DNA of 64,000 nt, from contig JAIXWW010000009.1 of the NCBI GenBank assembly GCA_027491085.1, forward strand, positions 62,001 to 126,000, in the 5' to 3' direction. Shown here in pieces: positions 44,938-53,288 of the stretch. A model generated the notes under the pieces. That model was not told the DNA's origin. It saw only the letters and a program-made list of their open reading frames with translations, and searched no databases. This stretch comes from Bacteroidota bacterium (lineage in GTDB: Bacteria > Bacteroidota > Bacteroidia > UKL13-3). Position 1 is the first letter of the stretch. Each line of letters starts with the position of its first letter. Made by a program: the position numbers and the translations under genes.

Positions 44938-47916
44938 CTAGTCTCTTTGGAATTTGATAGTTTTAACAGCATTACCTGCTTCCACTTTCAATAAATAAAT
45001 ACCTTGTTTTAAAGAACGAGTATCTAAGTTAATAGTTCCTGTTCCGTTGTTTTGAATATTAGTTTTGGTAATCATTACCTCGCCTAACATATTGTAAACA
45101 TAAACTTTAGCATCTTTTTCTGAAACTGTTCCTAAATCAATAAATAATGATTCAGAAGCAGGATTTGGATAAACTTTCATGCTATTTAAAGCTTGCTCGT
45201 TAACGCCAATTGCATCGCAAATGGTACAAGTATTCCAGCAATAAGTTCCAACAATTTTAGCAGCTGTATCACTAACTTGAAGGAAACGATTAGTAAAATT
45301 ACCGACTGTTTTTGTACAAGGGTCAGAAGCACTAAATTGCTCTTGATCTAACCAGTTACCAATTGTAAATTTAAAGTCGTAAGCACCTGTATCTAATGTC
45401 AAAGTAGTAGCCCAAATATTGTTACCAATTGGAGTCATTTTAGTACAATCACCACACCAACCGTTAAAACTACCATTTAAAGTTACTCCCTTAATTGACA
45501 AACTATCATCCACAAAGTTTTTCATGTTAACCTTAAATGTAACTTTTGCCTTAGGAGCAGTGTTTTGGCAGCTTAAGCAACTTTCCCAACATACAGTAGG
45601 TAATGTATCGTTTAATTTAGAAACAGTAATTGTTCTATTAGTAAAACCAGATTTAGTGGTAGTACAAGTTGAACCTTCTTTCAACAACTCTTGCGATTTC
45701 CAAGCACCAATTACATATTTAAAGTCGTATGTAGAATCTTTATCTAATAAAACTGAGGCTCTCCAAACATTGGTATTACCAACTTTAACCATAGGAGTAC
45801 AAGCACCACACCAACCGTTAAATGTTCCATTTAAGGTAACTGTATCGCCAGCAGCAGGAATATTTTTGCTCATATCTACACTGAAAGTAACATAAGTTTT
45901 AGTTGGACCACCTGTATTGCTGCAAGCTGAACAACTTTCCCAACACATCATTGGAATTGAATCATTGGTTTTGGTAGATTTATAAACACGATTTGTAAAA
46001 GCACCAGTTGTTTTTGTACAAGCAGTTAAAGCAGGATTTAAAGTTTCTGATGATTTCCAAGCACCAATTACATATTTGTATTCATATTCAATGTTGGTAT
46101 CTAATTCAATGGTAGTAGTCCACATTTTTGTTCCAACAATATTTGTCATTGGAGTGCAAGCACCGCACCAGTTGTTAAAAGTTCCATTTAATGTAATGGT
46201 ATCGCCTGCATTCATTGGTAAATTTTTTGTATCTACAGTAAATTTAACGCTTACTTTACTACTAGCTACAGGACCACCAGCAGCCCCAAATTTAACATCA
46301 TCAAAATAGTAAGTTTTTTCGCCTGCTGTTGCTCCGGTTGTTCCAAAATTACAGAATATAGAAACTTTATTAAATGGCGTAGCTAAATTAAATGGATTGG
46401 TTCCTACAACCACATTTGCAAAGTTAAATTCTAAAGTTTGCCATCCAACAACCGTAGTAACAGCTTCTGTTTCTGCTGTTTTGGTATTGTCTGAACTCAT
46501 CTCAACCTTTAATCTTATTGGAGTACCAACAGTTGGTGACCAAAAACGTAGGTTCATTCTTTTTTCGTTAGTAGTAAAAGGAATAACTGAACCAAAACCT
46601 GGTTCTGGAGTTCCAGCAACAGAAATAGTAGTACCAGCCCATAACTCAGCCGTATTGCTTTTAATAACCTTAGCAACTTTGTTATTCGCATCAGTAGGAT
46701 CAATTACAATGGTAGAGTTTGTTCCTCCAAACGATACCAATCCATAATCAACTGTAGTTTCATTGAAATTAACCGGTAAACTCATTTGAGCTAATGGCGG
46801 AGGAGGTGCAGCACCAAATTTAACATCATCAAAATAATAAGTTTTTTCACCAGCAGTAGCGCCACTTGTTCCAAAATTACAGAAAATAGAAACTTTATTA
46901 AATGGAGTTGCAATGTTAAACGGATTGGTTCCTACCACCACATTTGCAAAATTGAACTCTAACGTTTGCCATCCAACTACAGTAGTTAACACTTCAGTTT
47001 CAGCTGTCTTAGTATTATCTGTGCTCATCTCTACTTTTAATCTAATTGGCGTACCAACAGTTGGTGACCAAAAACGTAAGTTCATTCTTTTTTCAGAAGC
47101 TGTAAATGGAATTGGTGAACTAAAGCCTGGCTCAGGAGTGCCAGCTACTGAAATTGTTGTACCAGCCCACACTTCAGCAGTATTTGTTTTAATTACTTTC
47201 GCAACTTGATTATTTGCATCTGTTGGGTCAACAACTATGGTAGAAGCAGTTCCACCAAAAGATACTAAACCATATTCTACAGTACTTGCGTTAAAAGTAA
47301 TAGGCAAGTTCATTTGAGTTAAAGGGCCAACTGGAGCTGCACCAAATTTTATATCATCAAAATAATAGGTTTTTTCGCCAGCAGTTGCTCCAGTTGTACC
47401 AAAGTTACAGAAAATAGAAACTTTGTTAAATGGAGTAGCTAAATTAAATGGATTAGTCCCTACCACAACGTTACCAAAATTAAATTCTAATGTTTGCCAC
47501 CCTATTACTGTTGTAACAGCTTCTGTTTCTGCCGTTTTGGTGTTGTCAGTACTCATTTCAACTTTTAATCTTATTGGAGTTCCTACAGTTGGAGACCAAA
47601 ACCTTACATTCATTCTTTTTTCTGTTGAAGTAAAAGGAATTGGAGAGCTAAAGCCTGGTTCTGGGTTTCCAGCTACAGAAACAGTGGTTCCTGCCCACAA
47701 TTCGGCAGTATTAGTTTTAATCACTTTTGCAACTTGATTTGCAGGATTAGTTGGGTCAACAACAATTGTAGAAGCGGTTCCGCCAAACGATACCAATCCA
47801 TAATTTACATTAGAGGAATCGAAAGTAACGGGTAAATTCATTTGTGTTTGAGCATTTACCATTTGTGCCACAAAAAGCAGCAGAAAAAGTAATTTAATTT
47901 GTCTAAGTGTTTTCAT
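44938..47916 (-). CDS. multi-modular T9SS protein: three glucan-binding-like and three CBM20/48-like repeats
   Basis: This 992-residue exported protein has a signal peptide (IKLLFLLLFVAQMVNAQ) and no visible catalytic motif. Three near-identical modules of ~185 residues come first; each starts LPVTFDxxxVxYGLVSFGGT and ends TYYFDDxKFGA, a jelly-roll pattern often attached to Bacteroidota laminarinases. Three modules of ~105 residues follow, each with VTLNGTFNGWCGxCTPM and YKYVIGxWKSxE, like CBM20/CBM48 starch-binding folds with added Cys pairs (CWESCxxC). The C-terminus (VYPNPASESLFIDL, LKQGIYLLKVEAG) is a type A T9SS sorting domain. I infer a surface or secreted polysaccharide-binding scaffold. 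It shares a promoter motif with the glucan operon. Confidence 0.85.
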   Translation of the reverse strand: MKTLRQIKLLFLLLFVAQMVNAQTQMNLPVTFDSSNVNYGLVSFGGTASTIVVDPTNPANQVAKVIKTNTAELWAGTTVSVAGNPEPGFSSPIPFTSTEKRMNVRFWSPTVGTPIRLKVEMSTDNTKTAETEAVTTVIGWQTLEFNFGNVVVGTNPFNLATPFNKVSIFCNFGTTGATAGEKTYYFDDIKFGAAPVGPLTQMNLPITFNASTVEYGLVSFGGTASTIVVDPTDANNQVAKVIKTNTAEVWAGTTISVAGTPEPGFSSPIPFTASEKRMNLRFWSPTVGTPIRLKVEMSTDNTKTAETEVLTTVVGWQTLEFNFANVVVGTNPFNIATPFNKVSIFCNFGTSGATAGEKTYYFDDVKFGAAPPPPLAQMSLPVNFNETTVDYGLVSFGGTNSTIVIDPTDANNKVAKVIKSNTAELWAGTTISVAGTPEPGFGSVIPFTTNEKRMNLRFWSPTVGTPIRLKVEMSSDNTKTAETEAVTTVVGWQTLEFNFANVVVGTNPFNLATPFNKVSIFCNFGTTGATAGEKTYYFDDVKFGAAGGPVASSKVSVKFTVDTKNLPMNAGDTITLNGTFNNWCGACTPMTNIVGTKMWTTTIELDTNIEYEYKYVIGAWKSSETLNPALTACTKTTGAFTNRVYKSTKTNDSIPMMCWESCSACSNTGGPTKTYVTFSVDMSKNIPAAGDTVTLNGTFNGWCGACTPMVKVGNTNVWRASVLLDKDSTYDFKYVIGAWKSQELLKEGSTCTTTKSGFTNRTITVSKLNDTLPTVCWESCLSCQNTAPKAKVTFKVNMKNFVDDSLSIKGVTLNGSFNGWCGDCTKMTPIGNNIWATTLTLDTGAYDFKFTIGNWLDQEQFSASDPCTKTVGNFTNRFLQVSDTAAKIVGTYCWNTCTICDAIGVNEQALNSMKVYPNPASESLFIDLGTVSEKDAKVYVYNMLGEVMITKTNIQNNGTGTINLDTRSLKQGIYLLKVEAGNAVKTIKFQRD
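46265..47850 (-). repeat. three ~525-540 bp tandem DNA repeats encoding glucan-binding modules
   Basis: The block from GCACCAAATTTAACATCATC through the start of the next unit recurs three times with high similarity, including identical runs such as GTACCAACAGTTGGTGACCA in two units. The near-identity at DNA level points to recent duplication or ongoing homogenisation. A second set of three ~300-bp units covers 45200-46250 and is more diverged. Confidence 0.85.
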
Positions 47917-48031
47917 CTCTTTATGTTTATTTTTTTTTGATTTTGTAAATTTACTCTTAACCTATTTACTTCCTAACTTACCGCCCCCTACTTAACTTTC
48001 ACCAATAAAAACCATAAATTAAAACCATACT

Positions 48032-48045
48032 ACATTGCTACTACA
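48032..48045 (-). promoter_or_regulatory. shared regulon motif upstream of the CBM-repeat gene
   Basis: ACATTGCTACTACA is identical to 40686-40699 before the glucan operon. It overlaps the 3' end of a TACTTTTG -7 box on the minus strand, so it covers the expected transcription start. TTCACC at 47998-48003 is a second shared element. The remaining 393-base gap between this gene and GGGP synthase is AT-rich, and I see no further gene. Confidence 0.6.
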
Positions 48046-48072
48046 AAAGTATATAATAATTTGGTTGTCAAA
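48044..48072 (-). promoter_or_regulatory. promoter of the CBM-repeat gene
   Basis: On the minus strand TTTG (48069-48072) is followed after 17 bases by TACTTTTG (48044-48051), an exact TAnnTTTG match. The predicted leader is about 125 bases and begins in the shared motif. Confidence 0.65.
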
Positions 48073-48309
48073 TACATGAAAAATCAAAAAAGTTAAAATT
48101 TAGGCTAATAAATTTCGTGCATTATTAACAAAAATAATTCGATTTTCAAGAAAATTTGACTCAAAACTAATCTAAAATTGCTTTATTATACATTAATAAT
48201 ACCTCCATGGGTGAAGCAAAAACATAAAATTTTAAGCTGATTTAAGAAATAATAAAAAAAATAGCTTTATTTGCCTAAATAACACTTTAAAGCAAAGCCA
48301 ATACAAATT

Positions 48310-49071
48310 TTGACTATAGAAATACTAAATACTTTATTAGAAAAAAAGCAAAAAAAGCAAAAGCAATTGGCTGTGTTGATAGACCCAGATAGTGTAAATG
48401 AAAATCAGCTAGTTAACCTTTGCAACTTGTGCAATCAAGCCAAAGTTGATTTAATTTTAGTTGGTGGCAGCTTAATTACTAATGGATTTTGGAATAAATG
48501 TGTTTCTTTGATAAAATCGTTAACACAAATTCCTGTATTGCTTTTTCCTGGAAATATTATGCAGGTACATGATGACGCTGATGCTATGCTTTTTTTAAGT
48601 ATGATTAGCGGACGAAATGCAGACTTATTAATAGGAAAACATGTATTGGCAGCACCTGTACTTAAAAAATCTGGAATTGAAGTGATTCCAACTGCTTATA
48701 TGATAGTAGACGGTGGAAATATTACAAGTGTTATGTATATGAGTAATACCATGCCAATTCCACACGACAAAAACAATATAGCTGTTTGTACTGCAATGGC
48801 AGGCGAAATGTTGGGATTAAAAGTCATGTACATGGATGCTGGAAGCGGTGCAAAGCAACCTATTTCGTTCTCAATGATAGAAGAAGTGGCAAATAATGTA
48901 TCAGCTCCTTTGTTTGTTGGTGGAGGTATCAAGACAGCAGAACAAGCAATAATAAGTGCTCAAGCAGGTGCTGATATTGTAGTTATAGGAAATGCTTTTG
49001 AAAAAAATCCGAACTTGATATTAGAAATTTGCAACGCCATCCACAGTTTGAACAATACAAAAAATAACTAA
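48310..49071 (+). CDS. geranylgeranylglyceryl phosphate synthase family (bacterial GGGPS/PcrB-like)
   Basis: This is a TIM-barrel prenyltransferase of 253 residues. QLAVLIDPDSVNE near residue 19 holds the phosphate/Mg contact. VDLILVGGSLIT, VLLFPGN, VIPTAYMIVDGG, MYMDAGSGAKQPI and LFVGGGIKTAEQA follow as the family strand ends. The enzyme joins a polyprenyl diphosphate to glycerol-1-phosphate, the first ether-lipid step in archaea; bacterial Bacteroidota homologues are known, but their end product is unclear. The start is a TTG codon; no in-frame ATG lies near, and the N-terminus MTIEILNTLLEKK fits the family. The glycerol-1-phosphate dehydrogenase gene is not in the window. Confidence 0.92.
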   Translation: MTIEILNTLLEKKQKKQKQLAVLIDPDSVNENQLVNLCNLCNQAKVDLILVGGSLITNGFWNKCVSLIKSLTQIPVLLFPGNIMQVHDDADAMLFLSMISGRNADLLIGKHVLAAPVLKKSGIEVIPTAYMIVDGGNITSVMYMSNTMPIPHDKNNIAVCTAMAGEMLGLKVMYMDAGSGAKQPISFSMIEEVANNVSAPLFVGGGIKTAEQAIISAQAGADIVVIGNAFEKNPNLILEICNAIHSLNNTKNN

Positions 49072-49151
49072 TAAACTTTCTAAAATTATAATATAATGTA
49101 GAAAATGTATCAAATACTTACAAACTTTACTTTTTTTGTGGGTAATAATCA

Positions 49152-49182
49152 TTTGATGTTTTCATTGGTAATTATATTTTTG
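49152..49182 (+). promoter_or_regulatory. consensus Bacteroidota promoter of ugd
   Basis: TTTG (49152-49155), exactly 19 bases, then TATTTTTG (49175-49182). Both elements match the consensus, and the start codon follows 30 bases later. Confidence 0.78.
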
Positions 49183-49212
49183 AACTAAATAATTTTAAAA
49201 CCCATTTAATAT

Positions 49213-50535
49213 ATGAAAATAGCAGTTATAGGTACAGGTTATGTTGGCCTAGTTACAGGAACATGTTTTTCTGAAGTTGGTATAGACGTAGTTTGTATTG
49301 ATGTTGATCAAAAGAAAATTGATAACTTAAAAAAAGGCATCATGCCAATTTACGAACCTGGCTTAGAGGAAATGGTTTTGCGTAATGTAGAAAAAGGACG
49401 TTTACAATTTAGTACTAATTTATCTGAAAGTATTGAAGGTTGCGATGTAGCCTTTATTGCTGTAGGAACCCCTCCAGGTGAAGATGGTAGTGCTGACTTA
49501 AAATATGTATTGGCTGTTGCAAGAGAAATTGGTCAAAACATTGACGAATACTGCGTAGTGGTTACAAAAAGCACAGTACCTGTGGGAACTGCTCAAAAAG
49601 TAAAAGGCGCAGTACAAGAAGAGCTTAACAAACGTGGTTTGGATATTCCTTATGCAGTAGCTTCAAATCCTGAATTTTTAAAAGAAGGTGCTGCTATTGA
49701 TGATTTCTTAAAGCCAGATAGAATAGTAATTGGTGTTGAAAGCAAACAAGCAGAAGACATGATGCGCAAATTATACAAGCCATTTTTATTAAATGGTCAT
49801 CCAATTATTTTTATGGATGTTCCAAGTGCTGAAATGACCAAATATGCTGCAAACAGTATGCTTGCAACAAAAATTAGTTTTATGAACGATATTGCTAATT
49901 TATGTGAAATAATGGGTGCTGATGTGAACATGGTTCGCAAAGGAATTGGAAGCGATGGACGTATTGGAAATAAATTTATTTACCCAGGTATTGGTTATGG
50001 AGGAAGTTGTTTCCCTAAAGACGTTAAAGCATTAATTAAAACTGCTAAAGACAATGGTTATACCATGCAAATTTTAGAATCGGTTGAATCAGTTAACGAA
50101 GCTCAAAAATCGGTTTTATTCAATAAAATTATTAAACACTTTAATGGCAATTTGAAAGGTAAAACTTTTGCTATGTGGGGCCTTTCTTTCAAACCAAAAA
50201 CTGATGATATGCGCGAAGCTCCATCGTTGGTTATTATTGAAAAACTATTGGCAGCAGGCGCTAATGTTAAAGCTTACGATCCAGTAGCTATGAAAGAGGC
50301 TAAACATATTTTAGGTGAGCAAATTGAATACACTAAAAATGAAAATAATGCTTTAATTGATGCAGATGCATTATTAATTGTTACTGAATGGCCTGATTTC
50401 CGCTCACCAGATTTCCAAGTAGTGAAAAAATTAATGAAAGGGAGTGCTATTTTTGACGGACGTAATATTTATGATATTGCAGAAATGAAAGAATTAGGTT
50501 TTGATTACTATTGTATTGGTGTAAAAACCAATTAA
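49213..50535 (+). CDS. ugd: UDP-glucose 6-dehydrogenase
   Basis: This NAD-dependent enzyme oxidises UDP-glucose to UDP-glucuronate in two steps. At 440 residues it has the family layout: Rossmann motif GTGYVGLVTGTCF at residues 7-19, STVPVGT near 120, NPEFLKEGAA near 157, and the catalytic Cys in GYGGSCFPKD near 263. The C-terminal UDP-binding domain has WGLSFKPKTDDMREAPS. It is followed 54 bases later by a UDP-glucuronate decarboxylase gene on the same strand, so the pair would make UDP-xylose. A consensus promoter precedes it, and the downstream terminator after the second gene closes the unit. Confidence 0.95.
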   Translation: MKIAVIGTGYVGLVTGTCFSEVGIDVVCIDVDQKKIDNLKKGIMPIYEPGLEEMVLRNVEKGRLQFSTNLSESIEGCDVAFIAVGTPPGEDGSADLKYVLAVAREIGQNIDEYCVVVTKSTVPVGTAQKVKGAVQEELNKRGLDIPYAVASNPEFLKEGAAIDDFLKPDRIVIGVESKQAEDMMRKLYKPFLLNGHPIIFMDVPSAEMTKYAANSMLATKISFMNDIANLCEIMGADVNMVRKGIGSDGRIGNKFIYPGIGYGGSCFPKDVKALIKTAKDNGYTMQILESVESVNEAQKSVLFNKIIKHFNGNLKGKTFAMWGLSFKPKTDDMREAPSLVIIEKLLAAGANVKAYDPVAMKEAKHILGEQIEYTKNENNALIDADALLIVTEWPDFRSPDFQVVKKLMKGSAIFDGRNIYDIAEMKELGFDYYCIGVKTN

Positions 50536-50589
50536 TAAAAGATAAACAAATAATTGCAATGATTATTAATAGTCAATAAGAAAAACAAC

Positions 50590-51567
50590 ATGAGTAAAAA
50601 AAGAGTATTAATTACAGGCGCTGCGGGCTTTTTAGGCTCACATCTTTGTGATAGATTTATAAAAGAAGGATACCATGTAATTGGCATGGATAATTTAATT
50701 ACTGGTGATTTAAAAAACATAGAACACTTATTTAAACTAGAAGCATTTGAATTTTACAACCACGATGTAAGTAAGTTTATCCATGTTCCAGGTCAATTAG
50801 ATTATATCCTGCATTTTGCAAGCCCTGCAAGCCCAATTGATTACTTAAAAATTCCTATTCAAACATTAAAAGTAGGTTCATTAGGTATTCACAACTGCTT
50901 GGGTTTGGCTAAAGAAAAAGGTGCAAGGGTGCTAATTGCTTCTACGTCTGAGGTTTATGGTGATCCGTTAGTTCATCCCCAAACAGAAGAATATTGGGGA
51001 AATGTTAACCCTGTTGGCCCTCGTGGTGTTTACGATGAAGCTAAACGTTTTCAGGAAGCAATTACCATGGCTTACCATACTTACCACGGATTAGAAACAC
51101 GTATTGTTCGTATATTTAATACTTACGGACCACGCATGCGCCTAAATGACGGTAGGGTTTTACCTGCATTTATTGGCCAAGCTTTACGTGGTGAAGATTT
51201 AACCATGTTTGGTGATGGCTCGCAAACACGTGCGTTTTGCTATGTGGATGATTTAGTAGAAGGTATTTACCGCCTATTATTAAGCGATTATCCTCACCCT
51301 GTAAACATTGGCAATCCAAACGAAATTACCATTAAAGAATTTGGAGAAGAAATAATAAAACTAACTGGCACAAACCAAAAACTAGTTTCAAAACCACTTC
51401 CTAAAGACGACCCAAAACAACGCAAACCAGATATTACCAAAGCTAAAGAAATATTGGGTTGGGAACCAAAGGTAAGCCGAGCAGATGGTTTGAAAATTAC
51501 GTATGAATATTTTAAATCGCTATCGGCTGATGAATTAAAAAAATCGGCTTATCATAAATTTGATTAA
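50590..51567 (+). CDS. uxs: UDP-glucuronate decarboxylase (UDP-xylose synthase)
   Basis: This extended short-chain dehydrogenase has 325 residues. The NAD-binding motif is GAAGFLGSH (10-18). STSEVYGDP provides the catalytic Ser/Thr and Glu, and YDEAKRFQE gives the YxxxK pair (Y147, K151). [17 protein letters not shown] and [13 protein letters not shown] are hallmarks of the UXS group. It decarboxylates UDP-glucuronate, supplied by the preceding ugd gene, to UDP-xylose for cell-surface glycans. No glycosyltransferase genes are next to it. A strong terminator follows 8 bases after the stop. Confidence 0.93.
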   Translation: MSKKRVLITGAAGFLGSHLCDRFIKEGYHVIGMDNLITGDLKNIEHLFKLEAFEFYNHDVSKFIHVPGQLDYILHFASPASPIDYLKIPIQTLKVGSLGIHNCLGLAKEKGARVLIASTSEVYGDPLVHPQTEEYWGNVNPVGPRGVYDEAKRFQEAITMAYHTYHGLETRIVRIFNTYGPRMRLNDGRVLPAFIGQALRGEDLTMFGDGSQTRAFCYVDDLVEGIYRLLLSDYPHPVNIGNPNEITIKEFGEEIIKLTGTNQKLVSKPLPKDDPKQRKPDITKAKEILGWEPKVSRADGLKITYEYFKSLSADELKKSAYHKFD

Positions 51568-51575
51568 ATAAGAAT

Positions 51576-51601
51576 AACACGCTTAAAGGCGTGTTTTTTT
51601 A
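51576..51601 (+). terminator. terminator after uxs
   Basis: AACACGC (51576-51582) and GCGTGTT (51589-51595) form a perfect 7-bp stem with a 6-base loop, followed by T residues to 51600. Confidence 0.88.
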
Positions 51602-51604
51602 TGT

Positions 51605-51612
51605 TACATTTG
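51605..51612 (+). promoter_or_regulatory. -7 box TACATTTG immediately before the MOSC gene
   Basis: TACATTTG matches TAnnTTTG and ends only four bases before the ATG at 51617, directly after the uxs terminator. The message should be leaderless or nearly so. No good -33 element is seen because the terminator occupies that position. Confidence 0.45.
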
Positions 51613-51616
51613 TCTT

Positions 51617-52402
51617 ATGTATTTTGTTTCTGAACTATTTATTTATCCAATAAAATCTCTAGGCGGAATTGCTTTAAACCAAAGTAAAATAGAAGCACGT
51701 GGTTTACAATACGACAGAAGATGGATGTTATGTAACAAACAAAACGAATTTATTACACAACGAGAAAATAAAAATTTGGCTTTATTTAAGACTCAGATTT
51801 TAAAAGATGGCTTTGCAATACATTATAAAAATGAAACCAATTTTGAAATTCCATTTTCCATAATTGGCCATACAGAAACCGTTAAAGTTTGGGATGATGA
51901 ATGTGAGGCAATTGAATATACTTTAGGTTCAGCATGGTTTAGCAAAATGTTAAATTTTACTTGCAAGTTATTCTACATGCCCAATCAATCAGAAAGAAAA
52001 GTGAGCGAAAAATATGCCCATAACAACGAAATAACCAGCTTTAGCGATGGTTTTCCTATTTTGATAATTGGTCAGGAATCGCTAAATTTTTTAAATGCCA
52101 AATTACCAAAACCAATTGGTATGGATAGATTCAGGCCAAACATAGTTTTTACTGGAGGTAAACCTTTTGATGAAGACCATTTTAAGGATTTTAGTATAGG
52201 TAAAAATTTACTAAAAGGAGTAAAACCTTGCAGCCGTTGTGTAATTACTACCATTGACCAAAACACCACAAAAACTAATTCTGAACCACTGAAAACATTG
52301 GCCACTTTTAGAAATATAGACAATAATGTACTATTTGGCCAAAACCTCATCACCTCAAAAATTGAGCATGAAATTAAAATTGGTGATGAAATTATTTTAT
52401 AA
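51617..52402 (+). CDS. MOSC-domain protein (mARC/YcbX-like)
   Basis: An N-terminal MOSC beta-barrel part is seen in LFIYPIKSLGGIALNQSKIEARGLQYDRRWML (about 7-38). It leads to the MOSC domain with FPILIIGQESLNFLNAKLPKPIGMDRFRPNIVFTGGKPFDED. The Cys expected to coordinate the molybdenum cofactor lies in GVKPCSRCVITTIDQNT (about 203-219). At 261 residues it matches single-unit MOSC proteins that reduce N-hydroxylated compounds with an electron partner. No reductase or ferredoxin domain is fused. Its substrate is unknown. It is preceded by the uxs terminator and a very close -7 box, so it starts a new unit. Confidence 0.9.
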   Translation: MYFVSELFIYPIKSLGGIALNQSKIEARGLQYDRRWMLCNKQNEFITQRENKNLALFKTQILKDGFAIHYKNETNFEIPFSIIGHTETVKVWDDECEAIEYTLGSAWFSKMLNFTCKLFYMPNQSERKVSEKYAHNNEITSFSDGFPILIIGQESLNFLNAKLPKPIGMDRFRPNIVFTGGKPFDEDHFKDFSIGKNLLKGVKPCSRCVITTIDQNTTKTNSEPLKTLATFRNIDNNVLFGQNLITSKIEHEIKIGDEIIL

Positions 52403-52414
52403 TTGTATAGCAAT

Positions 52415-52600
52415 GTGAAAATTTTTAACCCACAGATATTATTAAGTAAACTTTCAGCAATTTTTGCTTTGTTATTTTACTTTTTCAAAAATAATAGTCA
52501 AATACTTAATAGTTATTGGATTGCAGCTCTAGTTGGTTTGATTATTAGTTATGTTATTTACGACTCCATCATCTTTATAAAAAGTAAATTCAAAAAGTAA
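52415..52600 (+). CDS. small two-helix membrane protein
   Basis: A short frame lies 12 bases after the MOSC gene on the same strand. I prefer the GTG at 52415 (MKIFNPQILLSK, 61 residues); a TTG four codons upstream is also possible. Two hydrophobic helices (LSAIFALLFYFF and YWIAALVGLIISYVIYDSII) flank a short polar turn, and the C-terminus is Lys-rich (KSKFKK), predicting both ends in the cytoplasm. I do not recognise the family. Good hydrophobic pattern and spacing make it likely to be real, but there is no homology support from the sequence alone. Confidence 0.5.
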   Translation: MKIFNPQILLSKLSAIFALLFYFFKNNSQILNSYWIAALVGLIISYVIYDSIIFIKSKFKK

Positions 52601-52712
52601 AATTCTTATCTTTTTGATTGGCATTTAACAGAACAAAGTGTATGCTAAGTGTAAAAATTATGAATAATTTGTTGTGAAAATAAAAAGGTTATAAAAGTTA
52701 TTGAATTTAAAA

Positions 52713-52742
52713 TTGACAAATCCATTTTATATTGTTCCTTTG
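52713..52742 (+). promoter_or_regulatory. promoter upstream of the Dab cluster
   Basis: TTG (52713-52715) is followed after 19 bases by TTCCTTTG (52735-52742), one base from TAnnTTTG. The expected start of transcription falls at the GTG at 52747. Confidence 0.5.
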
Positions 52743-52746
52743 CTGC

Positions 52747-53094
52747 GTGAAAAATAGAACTGCACGTTTATTTATGTTATTAGCATCGGTTTTGATGTTA
52801 AAAATATGTTTTGGACAAAGCATGTTTTCGGCAAATACTAAAGTTGAAAACAAATCGACCATTCACGCCTCAAATCACAATCATAATATTTCGTTAAACC
52901 TTGCCAATAGTGAATTTGACGAAGATGAAACCGAGGAAAACAACACCAAAGATTTATTTATTGAATTACACTATTTAAGTGTGTTGTTCAATCACGTTAA
53001 CTTAACTACTAACTATTTACTTACTCATCAAATAAGTTATTCGTACCCGTTAAGTTTATCAATTTTTAAGGCAATAAACTGCTTTAGAATATAG
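52747..53094 (+). CDS. small exported His/Asn-rich protein preceding dabA
   Basis: This 115-residue product has a signal peptide from the GTG start at 52747 (MKNRTARLFMLLASVLMLKICFGQ); starting at the ATG at 52774 would lose the basic N-region. The mature part has a histidine/asparagine cluster (STIHASNHNHNISLNL), an acidic run (EFDEDETEENNTKD) and a short hydrophobic C-terminal half (LFIELHYLSVLFNHVNL). I do not know the family. Histidine clusters may bind zinc, which DabA requires, but this is a guess from position. A 194-base gap separates it from dabA. Confidence 0.6.
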   Translation: MKNRTARLFMLLASVLMLKICFGQSMFSANTKVENKSTIHASNHNHNISLNLANSEFDEDETEENNTKDLFIELHYLSVLFNHVNLTTNYLLTHQISYSYPLSLSIFKAINCFRI

Positions 53095-53288
53095 CATTCC
53101 TTAGCCTTTCAGGCAATTTTTGGCTGTTATCGTAGCCAATATTTAAAAAATCAACCATTTTATTAAACATTTTTAAAGCAATTAGCCTTGTTGCAATTTT
53201 TTATTGCATTTAAGACTGCTTGTTTTTTATTGTAAAACATTAAAACAAACATGACTAAACATATTGATTAGCATGTATTTATGTAAAA

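Noticed and set aside
45419..47737. Several open frames on the plus strand opposite the CBM-repeat gene
   Set aside because: They mirror the repeats of the minus-strand gene, have no signal or domain sense, and are shadows of a Thr/Val-rich coding region.
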